Assembly: GCF_016864575.1 (NCBI RefSeq)
Contig: NZ_CP044125.1
Coordinates: forward strand, 2,216,001 to 2,280,000
Origin: Rhizobium sp. BG4
GTDB lineage: Bacteria > Pseudomonadota > Alphaproteobacteria > Rhizobiales > Rhizobiaceae
Reading direction: 5' to 3'
DNA length: 64,000 nt
In this document: positions 54,001 to 64,000 of the stretch, one piece after another
How positions within the stretch are numbered: the first letter of the stretch is position 1
How the letters are laid out: the number at the start of each line of letters is the position of its first letter
Program-made: the position numbers and the translations under genes
The notes under the pieces: model-generated
What the model was told of the DNA's origin: nothing
Seen by the model: only the letters and a program-made list of their open reading frames with translations
Databases searched by the model: none

Positions 54001-54343
54001 GCGACAAATTGCAGCATTGGACAGGACGATATTGCTATTGCGAAGAAAAGGCTTGGATTTCCCAGGGAAGCAAGATAGGTTGCGCTCACGCGTTGGGCAC
54101 TCAGGAATGAACGAAGATTCGTTCGGTACTTGGTCGGCCTCGGGGGTCCACTCTTTTAAACGAGAGTTTAAAAGGTTGAACACGACCCAATGCGTGAATC
54201 AGTCAATATGACTTGAGGAACAAGCGGCAGGTCGGCGCGAAGGCGCATCATGCTTGCGGCACGAAGGCCCTGAGCCGGTTTTTCCCGGCCTTGGCGATCG
54301 GTGCCTTAACTCCACACGAACAGAGAATTCAGGTGAACGATCT
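54001..54343. other. Intergenic region with perfect inverted repeat upstream of the DUF4167 gene
   Basis: 343 bases with lower GC than the surroundings. CTTTTAAAC, loop GAGA, GTTTAAAAG (54153-54174) is a perfect 9-bp inverted repeat. No ORF is supported. The promoter and leader of the DUF4167 gene must lie here. Confidence 0.6.
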
Positions 54344-55042
54344 ATGAGGCCAGGACAGCAGAACAAGCGCGGTCGAGGGCGTGGCAATAACAACAATGGC
54401 GGCGGCGGCGGAAGTAACAATAACAACAATTTCAACCGCAAGGGCGGCAATCCGCTGACTCGGACCTACGACAGCTCTGGTCCTGACGTTAAGATCCGCG
54501 GTACCGCACAGCATATTGCCGAAAAGTACGCCCAGCTTGCCCGTGATGCTCAGAGCTCCGGCGATCGCGTCATTGCCGAGAATTATCTGCAGCACGCGGA
54601 GCACTATAACCGCATCATCGCAAGCGCTCAGGCGCAGATGCAGGAACGCTTCCAGCGTGACGATCGTGGCGACTATCAGGACCAGGGCGCCGAGCGCGAT
54701 GGCGAGGATATGGACAATGGCGACAACGATGACGTTGTCGTGGTTCAGCCGCCGCGCGAACAGCAGCAGCGTCAGCCTCGCGAACAGCGCGCCGAGCGTG
54801 AACAGGGTGTCGAAGCAGAAGCTCCCACCGCTTCCGAAGAAGCCATCGACGGCACCGGCCCTCAGCCGGAGATCGACGGCATTCCGGCCGAAGTTTCGAT
54901 GGAAGAAGAAGGTGGCCAGACGCGCCAGCCGCGCCGCCGCAATGCCGGCAGCCGCCCGCGCCGTCCGCGCCGCGCAGCCGGTGAGGGCGAAGGCGAAGCC
55001 GCTTCCGAGGCTCCGGTTCTGGCAGACGCTGCTTCCGAGTAA
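54344..55042 (+). CDS. DUF4167 domain protein, probable RNA-binding
   Basis: A 232-residue protein. Residues 1-33 are Arg/Gly/Asn-rich (MRPGQQNKRGRGRGNNNN, then repeated Asn and Gly); about 38-105 is the DUF4167 core (TRTYDSSGPDVKIRGTAQHIAEKY); then an acidic and Gln-rich part; finally an Arg-rich segment (QPRRRNAGSRPRRPRRA). This composition suggests nucleic-acid binding and disorder. AGGTGA precedes the ATG. Typical of Rhizobiales downstream of prmC. Confidence 0.85.
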   Translation: MRPGQQNKRGRGRGNNNNGGGGGSNNNNNFNRKGGNPLTRTYDSSGPDVKIRGTAQHIAEKYAQLARDAQSSGDRVIAENYLQHAEHYNRIIASAQAQMQERFQRDDRGDYQDQGAERDGEDMDNGDNDDVVVVQPPREQQQRQPREQRAEREQGVEAEAPTASEEAIDGTGPQPEIDGIPAEVSMEEEGGQTRQPRRRNAGSRPRRPRRAAGEGEGEAASEAPVLADAASE

Positions 55043-55065
55043 GCTTAGCCGAACACAGATATGCG

Positions 55066-55093
55066 AAAGGCCGCCTTTTGGGCGGCCTTTTTG
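55066..55093 (+). terminator. Rho-independent terminator after the DUF4167 gene
   Basis: AAAGGCCGCC, loop TTTTG, GGCGGCCTTT with TT after it: a perfect 10-bp stem. It also serves the convergent TonB receptor gene. Confidence 0.85.
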
Positions 55094-55113
55094 TTTTGCG
55101 GGATTGCCTGGTC

Positions 55114-57270
55114 TCAGAAGGCGATGGACGCGTTGACGAAGAAGGTTCGCGGCTGGCCGGCGAACTTGCCGCCGTTGTTGTCGGTCGAGCGGGTGAAATA
55201 TTCCTTGTCGAACAGGTTCTTGACGCCGAAGGCGAATTTCGGGGCGTTCTTCTTGTCCTGCGGTTCGTAGGCGACGCGCAGGTTGACCGTGGCATAGCCC
55301 GGGATGTCGCCGAGGCGACCTGTCGGATCCTCGTCGGTCACGTAGGTTGCGCCATCGGCGGCGTTGCCCGGCGAATGCTGCTTCGATTGCGCGAAGATAT
55401 CGGCATTGATCGCCCAGTCGTTATACTGATAACGGGCTCCGACCGAGCCGAAATGCCGGGAATAGAAGGGCAGATCGCGGCCTTCGAAGGCACCGGCCTC
55501 GTAGGTTGCCTCGGTATAGGTGTAGGTCGCCGACAGCGACAGGCCGTCGAGTGCGGGCGCCACATCGCTCAGGTCATAGCGGCCGGCGGCTTCGACGCCG
55601 CGATGGCGGGTGGCGCCGAGATCGGTCCAGATGCCTTCGCCGACGATGGTGCGGCCGAGATAGAGTTCCTTGTCAAAGTCGATGTTGAAGAGCGTGAGTT
55701 CGCCGCTCCAATTGTCGCCCTCGTAATGCGTGCCGATTTCGTAAGTCGTTGCCTTCTCCGGGTGCAGGCCATCGGTCGTTGAAGCCAGCTGGCTGTATTG
55801 CTGCGGGCCGAATGAGACGCCGACATTGGCGAAGACGCTCCAGGAATCATTGATCTGACAGGCCGCGGACAGGGTCGGCAGGGCCTCATGGGCATCGATC
55901 GACGGCGAGGAGGTGCTCGTGACAACGCCGCCGGTCAGGTTGGCGATATCGTTATGGGTGCTGATGATTTCGTAGCGGACGCCGGGCGTGATCGTCCAAT
56001 CGCCGATCTCGATCTTGTCGTCGATGTAGAAGGCATGCGCCGTCGTCCCGCCGTCGCTGGTCTGATAGGTGTTCATCGCCAGCGAATTGGGATCGATGCC
56101 GCTCGCGCGATTGTAGAAAGCGGTTCTCGCCGCGACTTCGGAGCTCTCCTCCCACAGATAGCGATAGCCGACCGTCACTTCCTGGGTGATGCCGCCGAGT
56201 TCGATAAGGCGGGAATAGCGGGGCTCGATGCCGAAATAGCTGTATTCGCGCGGCGCCGAAGTCAGGCGATAGAGGCCGGCGCTGGCGCCGGTGCCCTGTT
56301 GCTCGACATGGCTGCCGCGGAACGAGTCGACATAGTAGGTCAGCAGTTCGAAATTGTTTTCGCCGTCGTCATGCTGGTAGCGCAGCGAGATGTCGTCGCG
56401 GCGGCCGCTGAAATCGTCATAGCGGCGGGTCGATTGGAACGGGTCCTCGGCATATTCGGCCGCCGTCAAGCCGCCCGGCATTTTGCCTTCGCCTTCGTAG
56501 TGGTGGTACTGGGCGCTGATCTTGTCGGTATCGGTCAGTTCGTAGCTGCCCTTCAGGATGAAGTCGTCGATATCGGTGCGGTCGTTGCTTTCGCGGTAGC
56601 CCTCGCCGTGGATGCCGGAATAGAGGAGCGCGGCGCCGAAGCCGTCGTCATTGGTGCCGCCGATCAGGAAGTTGGGCGTTGCCTTGACGTTGCCGGTGCC
56701 GCTCGCGATGTCGGCGCCCGAAGAAAAGCGCGCGGTGAATTCGTCCGGGATGGGATGAGTCACGAAATTGATGATGCCGCCGACATTCTGCGGGCCGTAG
56801 CGCACCGAGCCCGCGCCGCGCACGACATCGATCGTTTCGACATTGCCGAGCGTCAGCGGGAAGAGCGACAGCTGCGGCTGGCCATAAGGCGCGTAGGAGA
56901 GCGGGATACCGTCCATCAACACGGTCGAGCGCGGGGAGAGGCGGGAGGTGAGGCCGCGAACGCCGAGATTGAGCGACACATCGCTGCCGCCGGTGCCGTT
57001 GCTCTCCTGAACCTGGACGCCGGGGACGAGGTTCAGGGCATCGCGCACGTCAGTGGCGCCGCGCTCTTCCATCTGCTTGCGATCGACGATGGTTCTGGCG
57101 CCGGGGTGTTTCAGAACCTTCTCCTCGTTCGGCTCGTCCAGCCAGTTTCCGGTGATCTTGATGGCTTCGAGCGTGGTGGCATCGCCGGAATTTGCGGCAT
57201 CCTGAGCAAGCGTCGAGGTCGCGGAAGCGAGCAGCGCGAAGGTGGCTGCGAGATATCGTCTGTTGAGCAT
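55114..57270 (-). CDS. TonB-dependent outer membrane receptor (FecA-like siderophore family)
   Basis: A 718-residue receptor: signal peptide (MLNRRYLAATFALLASATS, cleavage near TLAQ-DA), possible TonB box around EAIKITGN, plug domain about 65-175 (DALNLVPGVQVQE, then LNLGVRGL, then VDVVRGAGSVRYGPQNVGGIINF), and beta barrel ending FFVNASIAF with C-terminal Phe. It imports an iron chelate or similar compound. It follows an RpiR-type regulator on the same strand with a palindrome between them. Confidence 0.9.
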   Translation of the reverse strand: MLNRRYLAATFALLASATSTLAQDAANSGDATTLEAIKITGNWLDEPNEEKVLKHPGARTIVDRKQMEERGATDVRDALNLVPGVQVQESNGTGGSDVSLNLGVRGLTSRLSPRSTVLMDGIPLSYAPYGQPQLSLFPLTLGNVETIDVVRGAGSVRYGPQNVGGIINFVTHPIPDEFTARFSSGADIASGTGNVKATPNFLIGGTNDDGFGAALLYSGIHGEGYRESNDRTDIDDFILKGSYELTDTDKISAQYHHYEGEGKMPGGLTAAEYAEDPFQSTRRYDDFSGRRDDISLRYQHDDGENNFELLTYYVDSFRGSHVEQQGTGASAGLYRLTSAPREYSYFGIEPRYSRLIELGGITQEVTVGYRYLWEESSEVAARTAFYNRASGIDPNSLAMNTYQTSDGGTTAHAFYIDDKIEIGDWTITPGVRYEIISTHNDIANLTGGVVTSTSSPSIDAHEALPTLSAACQINDSWSVFANVGVSFGPQQYSQLASTTDGLHPEKATTYEIGTHYEGDNWSGELTLFNIDFDKELYLGRTIVGEGIWTDLGATRHRGVEAAGRYDLSDVAPALDGLSLSATYTYTEATYEAGAFEGRDLPFYSRHFGSVGARYQYNDWAINADIFAQSKQHSPGNAADGATYVTDEDPTGRLGDIPGYATVNLRVAYEPQDKKNAPKFAFGVKNLFDKEYFTRSTDNNGGKFAGQPRTFFVNASIAF

Positions 57271-57599
57271 GGGGGTCCTGCGGGTAGGTAAGATCAGGCA
57301 ATGAGCCATCATCCGGAAAAGAAGCGCGGCTTCTTCCGGTGTCTGGCGGTCAGGTTTTCGTCATGGAAGCGCCGGCGGCGCGGGGATCAGCTCGAGTTGG
57401 GAGGTCGCGGCATGACGGCAAAAGCCGTCCGGCCGGAGCGGTCTCCTCGATCATCCAAGAGATGCGTCATGCGGTCTGTCCCCAACGCCGGAAATCCATA
57501 GCCGGACGCCGGTGTTGGGCTCACTACAATATTGTAGTGAGCGTTTCAATAAATATAACTCAAATAGTCATGTTTATTTTGATGGCCACCTGAGGCCGA
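57271..57599. other. Leader/intergenic region of the TonB receptor gene with structured elements
   Basis: 329 bases. Contains a hairpin CCCAACGCCGG / CCGGTGTTGGG (57480-57520 region, 11 bp with one G-T), a perfect 24-bp palindrome just beside it (57519-57542), and a leader hairpin close to the start codon around CCGGAAGAAG. An AT-rich stretch at 57,543-57,590 may hold a promoter. No ORF or known riboswitch recognised. Confidence 0.6.
57519..57542. promoter_or_regulatory. Perfect 24-bp palindrome, probable operator
   Basis: GCTCACTACAAT followed by ATTGTAGTGAGC, fully symmetric with no loop, upstream of the TonB receptor gene and downstream of the RpiR gene on the same strand. The lack of a loop and of a U tract fits a dimeric regulator site better than a terminator. 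Confidence 0.6.
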
Positions 57600-58478
57600 T
57601 CATTTCGGGCTGAGGACCTTACTCCGCAGGCCGGCAAGGCGTCGTTTCGTGGCGACTGCGCGCGGCTGGTTCTTCACCGCTACGCCATAGGCGAGCAGGT
57701 CGCCGATGACGATCGCACCAAGGCTCCAGCTTGCCAGTTTCGATGGCGAGCCGACGCAGGTGAGCAGCGCATCCACCTTGTTGCGATAGAGCTCGCCGAG
57801 CTGCACGCCGCAGACGAGGACGAGCTTGCAACCGAGTTCGGCCATCTGGCTCGTGACCAGCGAGAATTCCGCGGTTTCGTGGACGGCGTTGAAGAGAATG
57901 ACGGCATCGTCCTTGCGGAGATCGAGAAGCTCGTTGGCGAGCGTGAAACCGGAAGCGCCGGAACAGCGGGTTCGCAGACCCGTCCGGCTGAGTGCGATCG
58001 AGCAGTGCCTGGCCTCGACCTCGGCCGTTCCCATGCCGAGGCACCAGACGGTGTCGGCACTTTCCAGCAGCGAAACTGCGGCGGCGAAGGCTTCCTCGTC
58101 GAGCTGCTCCTCGGTCGAGCTCAACACCTCGCGGGCGGTGGCAAACATCTGATGCGCGACTTTCGGCAGGTCGCTGCCAGTGCCGCGGAAGCGCTGCTCC
58201 AGCCGGTCGCTGGTCGGGATGGTGCGCGCCATCGTGCGGCTGCAGATGCGCTTCAGCTCCGGCAGGCCGCTGAAGCCGAGGCGACGGGCGGTACGGATGA
58301 CGGTTGCGTCGCTGGTTCCCGCGTCGGCTGCGATCTCTTCGGCGCTCTTGAAAATCAGGACATCGATCGGCAGGCCGACGAGATACTCGGCGACCGCAAG
58401 CTCCGAACGGCTGAGCTCGGTCCTGTGCTGGTCGAAATGCTGCTTGAGTACCGACGAGGCCCGGTCGCTTGTTTCCAT
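57600..58478 (-). CDS. RpiR/MurR family transcriptional regulator
   Basis: A 292-residue protein. The N-terminal helix-turn-helix (about 15-85) contains ELSRSELAVAEYLV, then EEIAADAGTSDATVIRTARRLGFSG. The C-terminal SIS domain (about 130-270: ADTVWCLGMGTAEVEARH, then DDAVILFNAVHETAE) would bind a phosphosugar or related ligand. ATG 58478 was chosen; a TTG three codons upstream is possible. It may control the TonB receptor gene next to it. Confidence 0.85.
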   Translation of the reverse strand: METSDRASSVLKQHFDQHRTELSRSELAVAEYLVGLPIDVLIFKSAEEIAADAGTSDATVIRTARRLGFSGLPELKRICSRTMARTIPTSDRLEQRFRGTGSDLPKVAHQMFATAREVLSSTEEQLDEEAFAAAVSLLESADTVWCLGMGTAEVEARHCSIALSRTGLRTRCSGASGFTLANELLDLRKDDAVILFNAVHETAEFSLVTSQMAELGCKLVLVCGVQLGELYRNKVDALLTCVGSPSKLASWSLGAIVIGDLLAYGVAVKNQPRAVATKRRLAGLRSKVLSPK

Positions 58479-58702
58479 CTTCTCCAACCCGCTGTGATCA
58501 CAAATGCGCGAATAGCCGAATTTGCCGTTGATAGATACGGAAATTCACCAACTTACGCATGCATGCTCTGGTGAGGTTAGCCGTACTGATAGTGCCGAGC
58601 TTGCACTCGCAGACGGCAGTTCATACCTTATATCAAGCATGATGCGCCGCTCCCCAAGACGCGTATCGTGCGCCTCTTTTCCAGAACCGTCAGGGTCAAG
58701 AG

Positions 58703-59608
58703 ATGAATACCGATCAGATTTTGCGGTCGATCGTGGCCGTCCGTTCCTCCATTCCGGAGGATGCTTTTACCGCTTCGACACTCGGCACCGTCCGGGAAGG
58801 AAGCGGCGTGGTCATTCGCGAAAACGGCCTTGTGCTGACCATCGGCTACCTGATTACCGAGGCCGAAGAGGTCTGGCTCACCCGGCAGGATGGCCATGTG
58901 GTTGCCGGTCATGCGCTCGCCTATGACCAGGAGACTGGTTTCGGCCTCGTCCAGGCGCTCGGCGCGCTCGATGTTCCAGCCCTTCCGCTCGGCAATTCGG
59001 CTGATGCGCAGGTCGGCGATCCCGTTATCGTCGCCGATGGCATTGGCCAGTTCGTCCGCGCCAATATCGTCGCCAAGCAGGAATTCGCCGGTTATTGGGA
59101 ATATCTGCTCGACGAGGCGATCTTCACGGTGCCCGCCCACCCCTCTTGGGGCGGGGCGGCGATGGTCGATGCCGAAGGCAAGCTGCTTGGCATCGGGTCG
59201 CTGCGGCTGCAAATGGCCAAGGATGGCGAGGTCGCCGATATCAACATGATCGTCCCGATCGACCTGTTGCGGCCGATCCTCGACGATCTGCTCAATCGCG
59301 GCCAGATCAACAAGCCCGCCCGCCCATGGCTCGGTGCCTTCTCGGCAGAGAGCAACGGCGAGGTGATCGTCATGAGCGTCGCGCCTGATGGTCCGGCCGC
59401 GAAAGCCGGCCTGCGCCAGGGCGACGTGATCTCCGAGATCCGCGACGGCGAGGTCGAAGGGCTTGCGGACTTCTACCGCAAGGTCTGGGAGAGTGGCTCT
59501 GCCGGCGCCGAAATCCCGATGCGGGTGCTGCGGGACGGGCGCGAGGCATGGCTTCGCATCAAGTCTGCAGACCGCAACAGCTTCCTCAAGAAGCCGCAGC
59601 TTCAATAG
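58703..59608 (+). CDS. HtrA-like PDZ protein lacking the catalytic triad (pseudoprotease)
   Basis: A 301-residue S1C-like protein without signal peptide. It aligns with DegP-type proteases: GSGVVIRENGLVLTIGYLI (where His should be, Tyr49), DQETGFGLVQ (Asp replaced by Gly79), PSWGGAAMVD (catalytic Ser replaced by Trp149). A PDZ domain follows (about 205-290: AAKAGLRQGDVISEIRDGEV). All three catalytic residues are lost while the fold remains, suggesting a binding or scaffold role. Alignment was done by eye. Confidence 0.8.
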   Translation: MNTDQILRSIVAVRSSIPEDAFTASTLGTVREGSGVVIRENGLVLTIGYLITEAEEVWLTRQDGHVVAGHALAYDQETGFGLVQALGALDVPALPLGNSADAQVGDPVIVADGIGQFVRANIVAKQEFAGYWEYLLDEAIFTVPAHPSWGGAAMVDAEGKLLGIGSLRLQMAKDGEVADINMIVPIDLLRPILDDLLNRGQINKPARPWLGAFSAESNGEVIVMSVAPDGPAAKAGLRQGDVISEIRDGEVEGLADFYRKVWESGSAGAEIPMRVLRDGREAWLRIKSADRNSFLKKPQLQ

Positions 59609-59825
59609 GCAAAACGGGCGCTGCAAACGCGGCACCCGTGCCCGCGCCAAACTGCCGCTTTTCGCAGCAATCCCCCTTTAAACTCTCCCGATATCCCACC
59701 ATATTCGGTTCGATTGCTTCGCCGGAATCCCAAAGCGGTGAAGCCGGGCTTGCCTTTTCAGGGAGCTCAATCTCAATCATCGGTCTGCGCCTCTTGCAGG
59801 GCAGGGCGATCCATGGAGGTACAGT

Positions 59826-62426
<2,601 letters not shown>

Positions 62427-62452
62427 CCGCCGGATCAGGACAGAATGGAGTG

Positions 62453-62488
62453 ATGCCGTCCCGCTGCAGAGCCGGGGCGGCATTTTTC
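62453..62488 (+). terminator. Rho-independent terminator of clpB
   Basis: ATGCCGTCCCG, 9-base loop, CGGGGCGGCAT then TTTT: an 11-bp stem with one G-T pair, 27 bases after the clpB stop. Confidence 0.8.
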
Positions 62489-62520
62489 ATTGCCCGCGGG
62501 CAATGACGATTCCGGACGGT

Positions 62521-62730
62521 TCAAGCGGTTTCGCCGGCTGCCGGAAGGCTGCGAAGGCTCGCCGCTTCCATCAGGGAGCGGGCAATGGCGTTGCGCAGCA
62601 GAAATGCGTTGGATTTGGTTCTCTTCTTGTCGAGGGCCTGTGCCGCGTCCATCAGAAGAAATCCTTCTTTCGAAAGGATTTCATGCGCTTTGCACAAAGC
62701 CCACTTTTCGAATGCATCGCTCGATTCCAT
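62521..62730 (-). CDS. Small conserved-looking hypothetical protein
   Basis: A 69-residue ORF from ATG 62730 (a TTG four codons earlier is possible) ending just past the clpB terminator. Composition is protein-like: ESSDAFEKWALCKAHEILSKEGFLLMDAAQALDKK, then NAFLLRNAIARSLMEAA. All helical; a GGCGG lies upstream. No family recognised. Not typical of a shadow ORF because no coding frame overlaps it. Confidence 0.5.
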   Translation of the reverse strand: MESSDAFEKWALCKAHEILSKEGFLLMDAAQALDKKRTKSNAFLLRNAIARSLMEAASLRSLPAAGETA

Positions 62731-62873
62731 GTCGCCCGCCAAATCATTTAGCTAAACCGATGCCGAATCACTTTCGAATATTCTACTTCAAATAGATTCT
62801 ACTTGAATCGAAATTTTCAGGGATGAATTCTACTCGTCTCAGAGAGCATTGCCGCCGCCTGGAGTAGTAAAGG

Positions 62874-64000
62874 CTACTTGCTGGCAACCTGATCGACAGG
62901 CTGGTTGTTCAGCAGCGTGTCGATGCGCTTGCGCTCGTCCTGGAATTTGGCGAGCGCATCGCCGTCCAGCGATTTTCCGCCCGGCAGGCGGATGCGCAGC
63001 GGATCGACCTTGGTGCCGTTGACGATCATTTCGTAATGCAGGTGCGGACCGGTCGATTCACCTGTGGTGCCGACCCAGCCGATCACCTGGCCCTGGCGGA
63101 CCTTGGCGCCGGGAACGACACCCTTGGCGATGGCGCTCTGGTGATTGTAGGAGGATTCATAGCCATTGGCATGGCGCACGATCGTCTGGTTGCCGTAGCC
63201 GCCGGAATCCCAGCCGGCCTTTTCGACGACGCCGTTACCCGTCGCGATGATCGGCGTGCCGCGCGGGGCGGCCCAGTCGACGCCGGTATGCATGCGGGCA
63301 AAGCCGAGGATCGGGTGACGGCGCATGCCGAAGCCGGATTTGAAGATGCCGTTCGGAACCGGGTTGCGCAGCAGGAACTGGCGGATGCTCTTGCCGTCCT
63401 GGTCGAAGTAGTCGACGCTGCCGTCATCGGCCTGGAAGCGGTAAAAGCGGATCGCCGTGTCGCCGAAGCGGGCGTTGACATAGAGCAGTTCGGAATCGTC
63501 GGTGGCCTTGCCGGTCGAGTCGGCGACAGAGAAGAAGGCTTCGAGGAAGTCCGTGGATTTCAGCTGCGCCTGGAAGTCTACATTGGCGGCCAGCAGCTTG
63601 ATGATCAGCGCCGTCATGTCCTTGGTCATGCCGTAGGACAGCGCGGCGCGATAGATGCCGTCATAGACGCGCGGCAGGTTCTGTCCGGAGGGCACCGACA
63701 GGGAGTCGTCGCTGAAGGCGGTGGCGACGGCGTCCAGCATCGGCGGTTCGCTGGCAACGACGAAGCGGCCCTTGTCATCGAGCGCGATCGTCACGAGATG
63801 CCGCGTGCCGCGATAGACGCTGGCGCGGATCAGTTTTGCCTGTTCGCCCTTCTGGATGATGCCGATGCGCAGCACGTCGCCCTTCGACAGATCCTCGCTG
63901 CCGAGCGGTTGCGACAGATAACCGGAAAGCATCTTCGCCTGCGGGTCGGGATAGCCGGCATCGGTCAGCGCCTTGGCGATCGGAACGTTCTGGCGGGCCG
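62874..64000 (-). CDS. M23 family metallopeptidase, 5' end outside the window
   Basis: The frame continues beyond 64,000, so the N-terminus is missing. The visible part has a substrate-recognition region and a LytM domain (about the last 150 residues) with zinc ligands in GMRRHPILGFARMHTGVDWAAP and HLHYEM. Family members cleave peptidoglycan cross-links at the envelope. The C-terminal tail is basic. Possible ATG 63932 exists but the reading frame is open upstream. Confidence 0.85.
   Translation of the reverse strand, partial: ARQNVPIAKALTDAGYPDPQAKMLSGYLSQPLGSEDLSKGDVLRIGIIQKGEQAKLIRASVYRGTRHLVTIALDDKGRFVVASEPPMLDAVATAFSDDSLSVPSGQNLPRVYDGIYRAALSYGMTKDMTALIIKLLAANVDFQAQLKSTDFLEAFFSVADSTGKATDDSELLYVNARFGDTAIRFYRFQADDGSVDYFDQDGKSIRQFLLRNPVPNGIFKSGFGMRRHPILGFARMHTGVDWAAPRGTPIIATGNGVVEKAGWDSGGYGNQTIVRHANGYESSYNHQSAIAKGVVPGAKVRQGQVIGWVGTTGESTGPHLHYEMIVNGTKVDPLRIRLPGGKSLDGDALAKFQDERKRIDTLLNNQPVDQVASK

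Noticed and set aside
57300..57520. Possible cobalamin riboswitch before the TonB receptor
   Set aside because: I looked for the conserved core sequences on the minus strand and did not find them; only unrelated hairpins are present.

Overview
The window reads as chromosome of a Rhizobium-like alphaproteobacterium (Rhizobiales) carrying the right part of a temperate siphovirus-type prophage. The host assignment rests on the housekeeping neighbourhoods (secA / parvulin foldase / argJ / GNAT / mutT; lysC - ptsP - prfA - prmC - DUF4167 - clpB), GC-rich codon use, and frequent ATGA/GTGA stop-start overlaps.

Prophage, 1 to about 24,606. The left end lies outside the window. Leftward late genes (minus strand) run, in transcription order, from replication and DNA methylation (HTH replication protein, Dcm, ParB-MT-A70) through a phage NusG-like protein and HNH nuclease to terminase, portal, prohead protease, HK97-fold capsid, connector/closure proteins, tail tube and tail assembly chaperone. 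The chaperone carries an in-frame A AAA AAA slippery heptamer that would fuse it by -1 frameshift to a second chaperone-like domain. The immunity region (16,020-17,100) holds a Cro-like gene and a LexA-type (S24) repressor between two nearly identical, inverted promoter-operator modules facing away from the repressor. Rightward early genes (17,212-23,501) are tightly coupled small ORFs plus a phage sliding clamp, a DUF1643 protein and an acetyltransferase. A tyrosine integrase abuts the CCA end of a tRNA-Leu(CAA) gene, the evident attachment target. Both the small terminase and the integrase show an apparent one-base frameshift in a G/C run, so the prophage may be decayed, or the read may have homopolymer errors.

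Chromosome, 24,609-64,000. First come an MFS transporter with its divergent TetR regulator and two palindromic operators, an aldo/keto reductase, an acyl-CoA synthetase, and a flippase/BioF2-acetyltransferase pair. Next are secA, a periplasmic parvulin and arginine biosynthesis (argJ), mutT, a Flp pilin, a methyltransferase, comF, grxC, a nitrilase, DUF1178, DUF3291 and ubiG. An amidase - LuxR regulator - APC permease catabolic cluster follows, then lysC, ptsP (EI-Ntr), prfA-prmC and a DUF4167 RNA-binding-like protein. The right end holds a TonB-dependent receptor behind an RpiR regulator with a perfect 24-bp palindrome between them, an HtrA-like protein that has lost all three catalytic residues, clpB, and a truncated M23 peptidase at the edge.

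How the parts work together: the repressor presumably silences both divergent phage operons. On induction the rightward operon supplies the clamp and accessory proteins, and the leftward operon supplies replication and methylation and then, perhaps assisted by the NusG-like factor, the head and tail genes. The chromosomal part is ordinary core metabolism and envelope/stress functions apart from the HtrA-like pseudoprotease.
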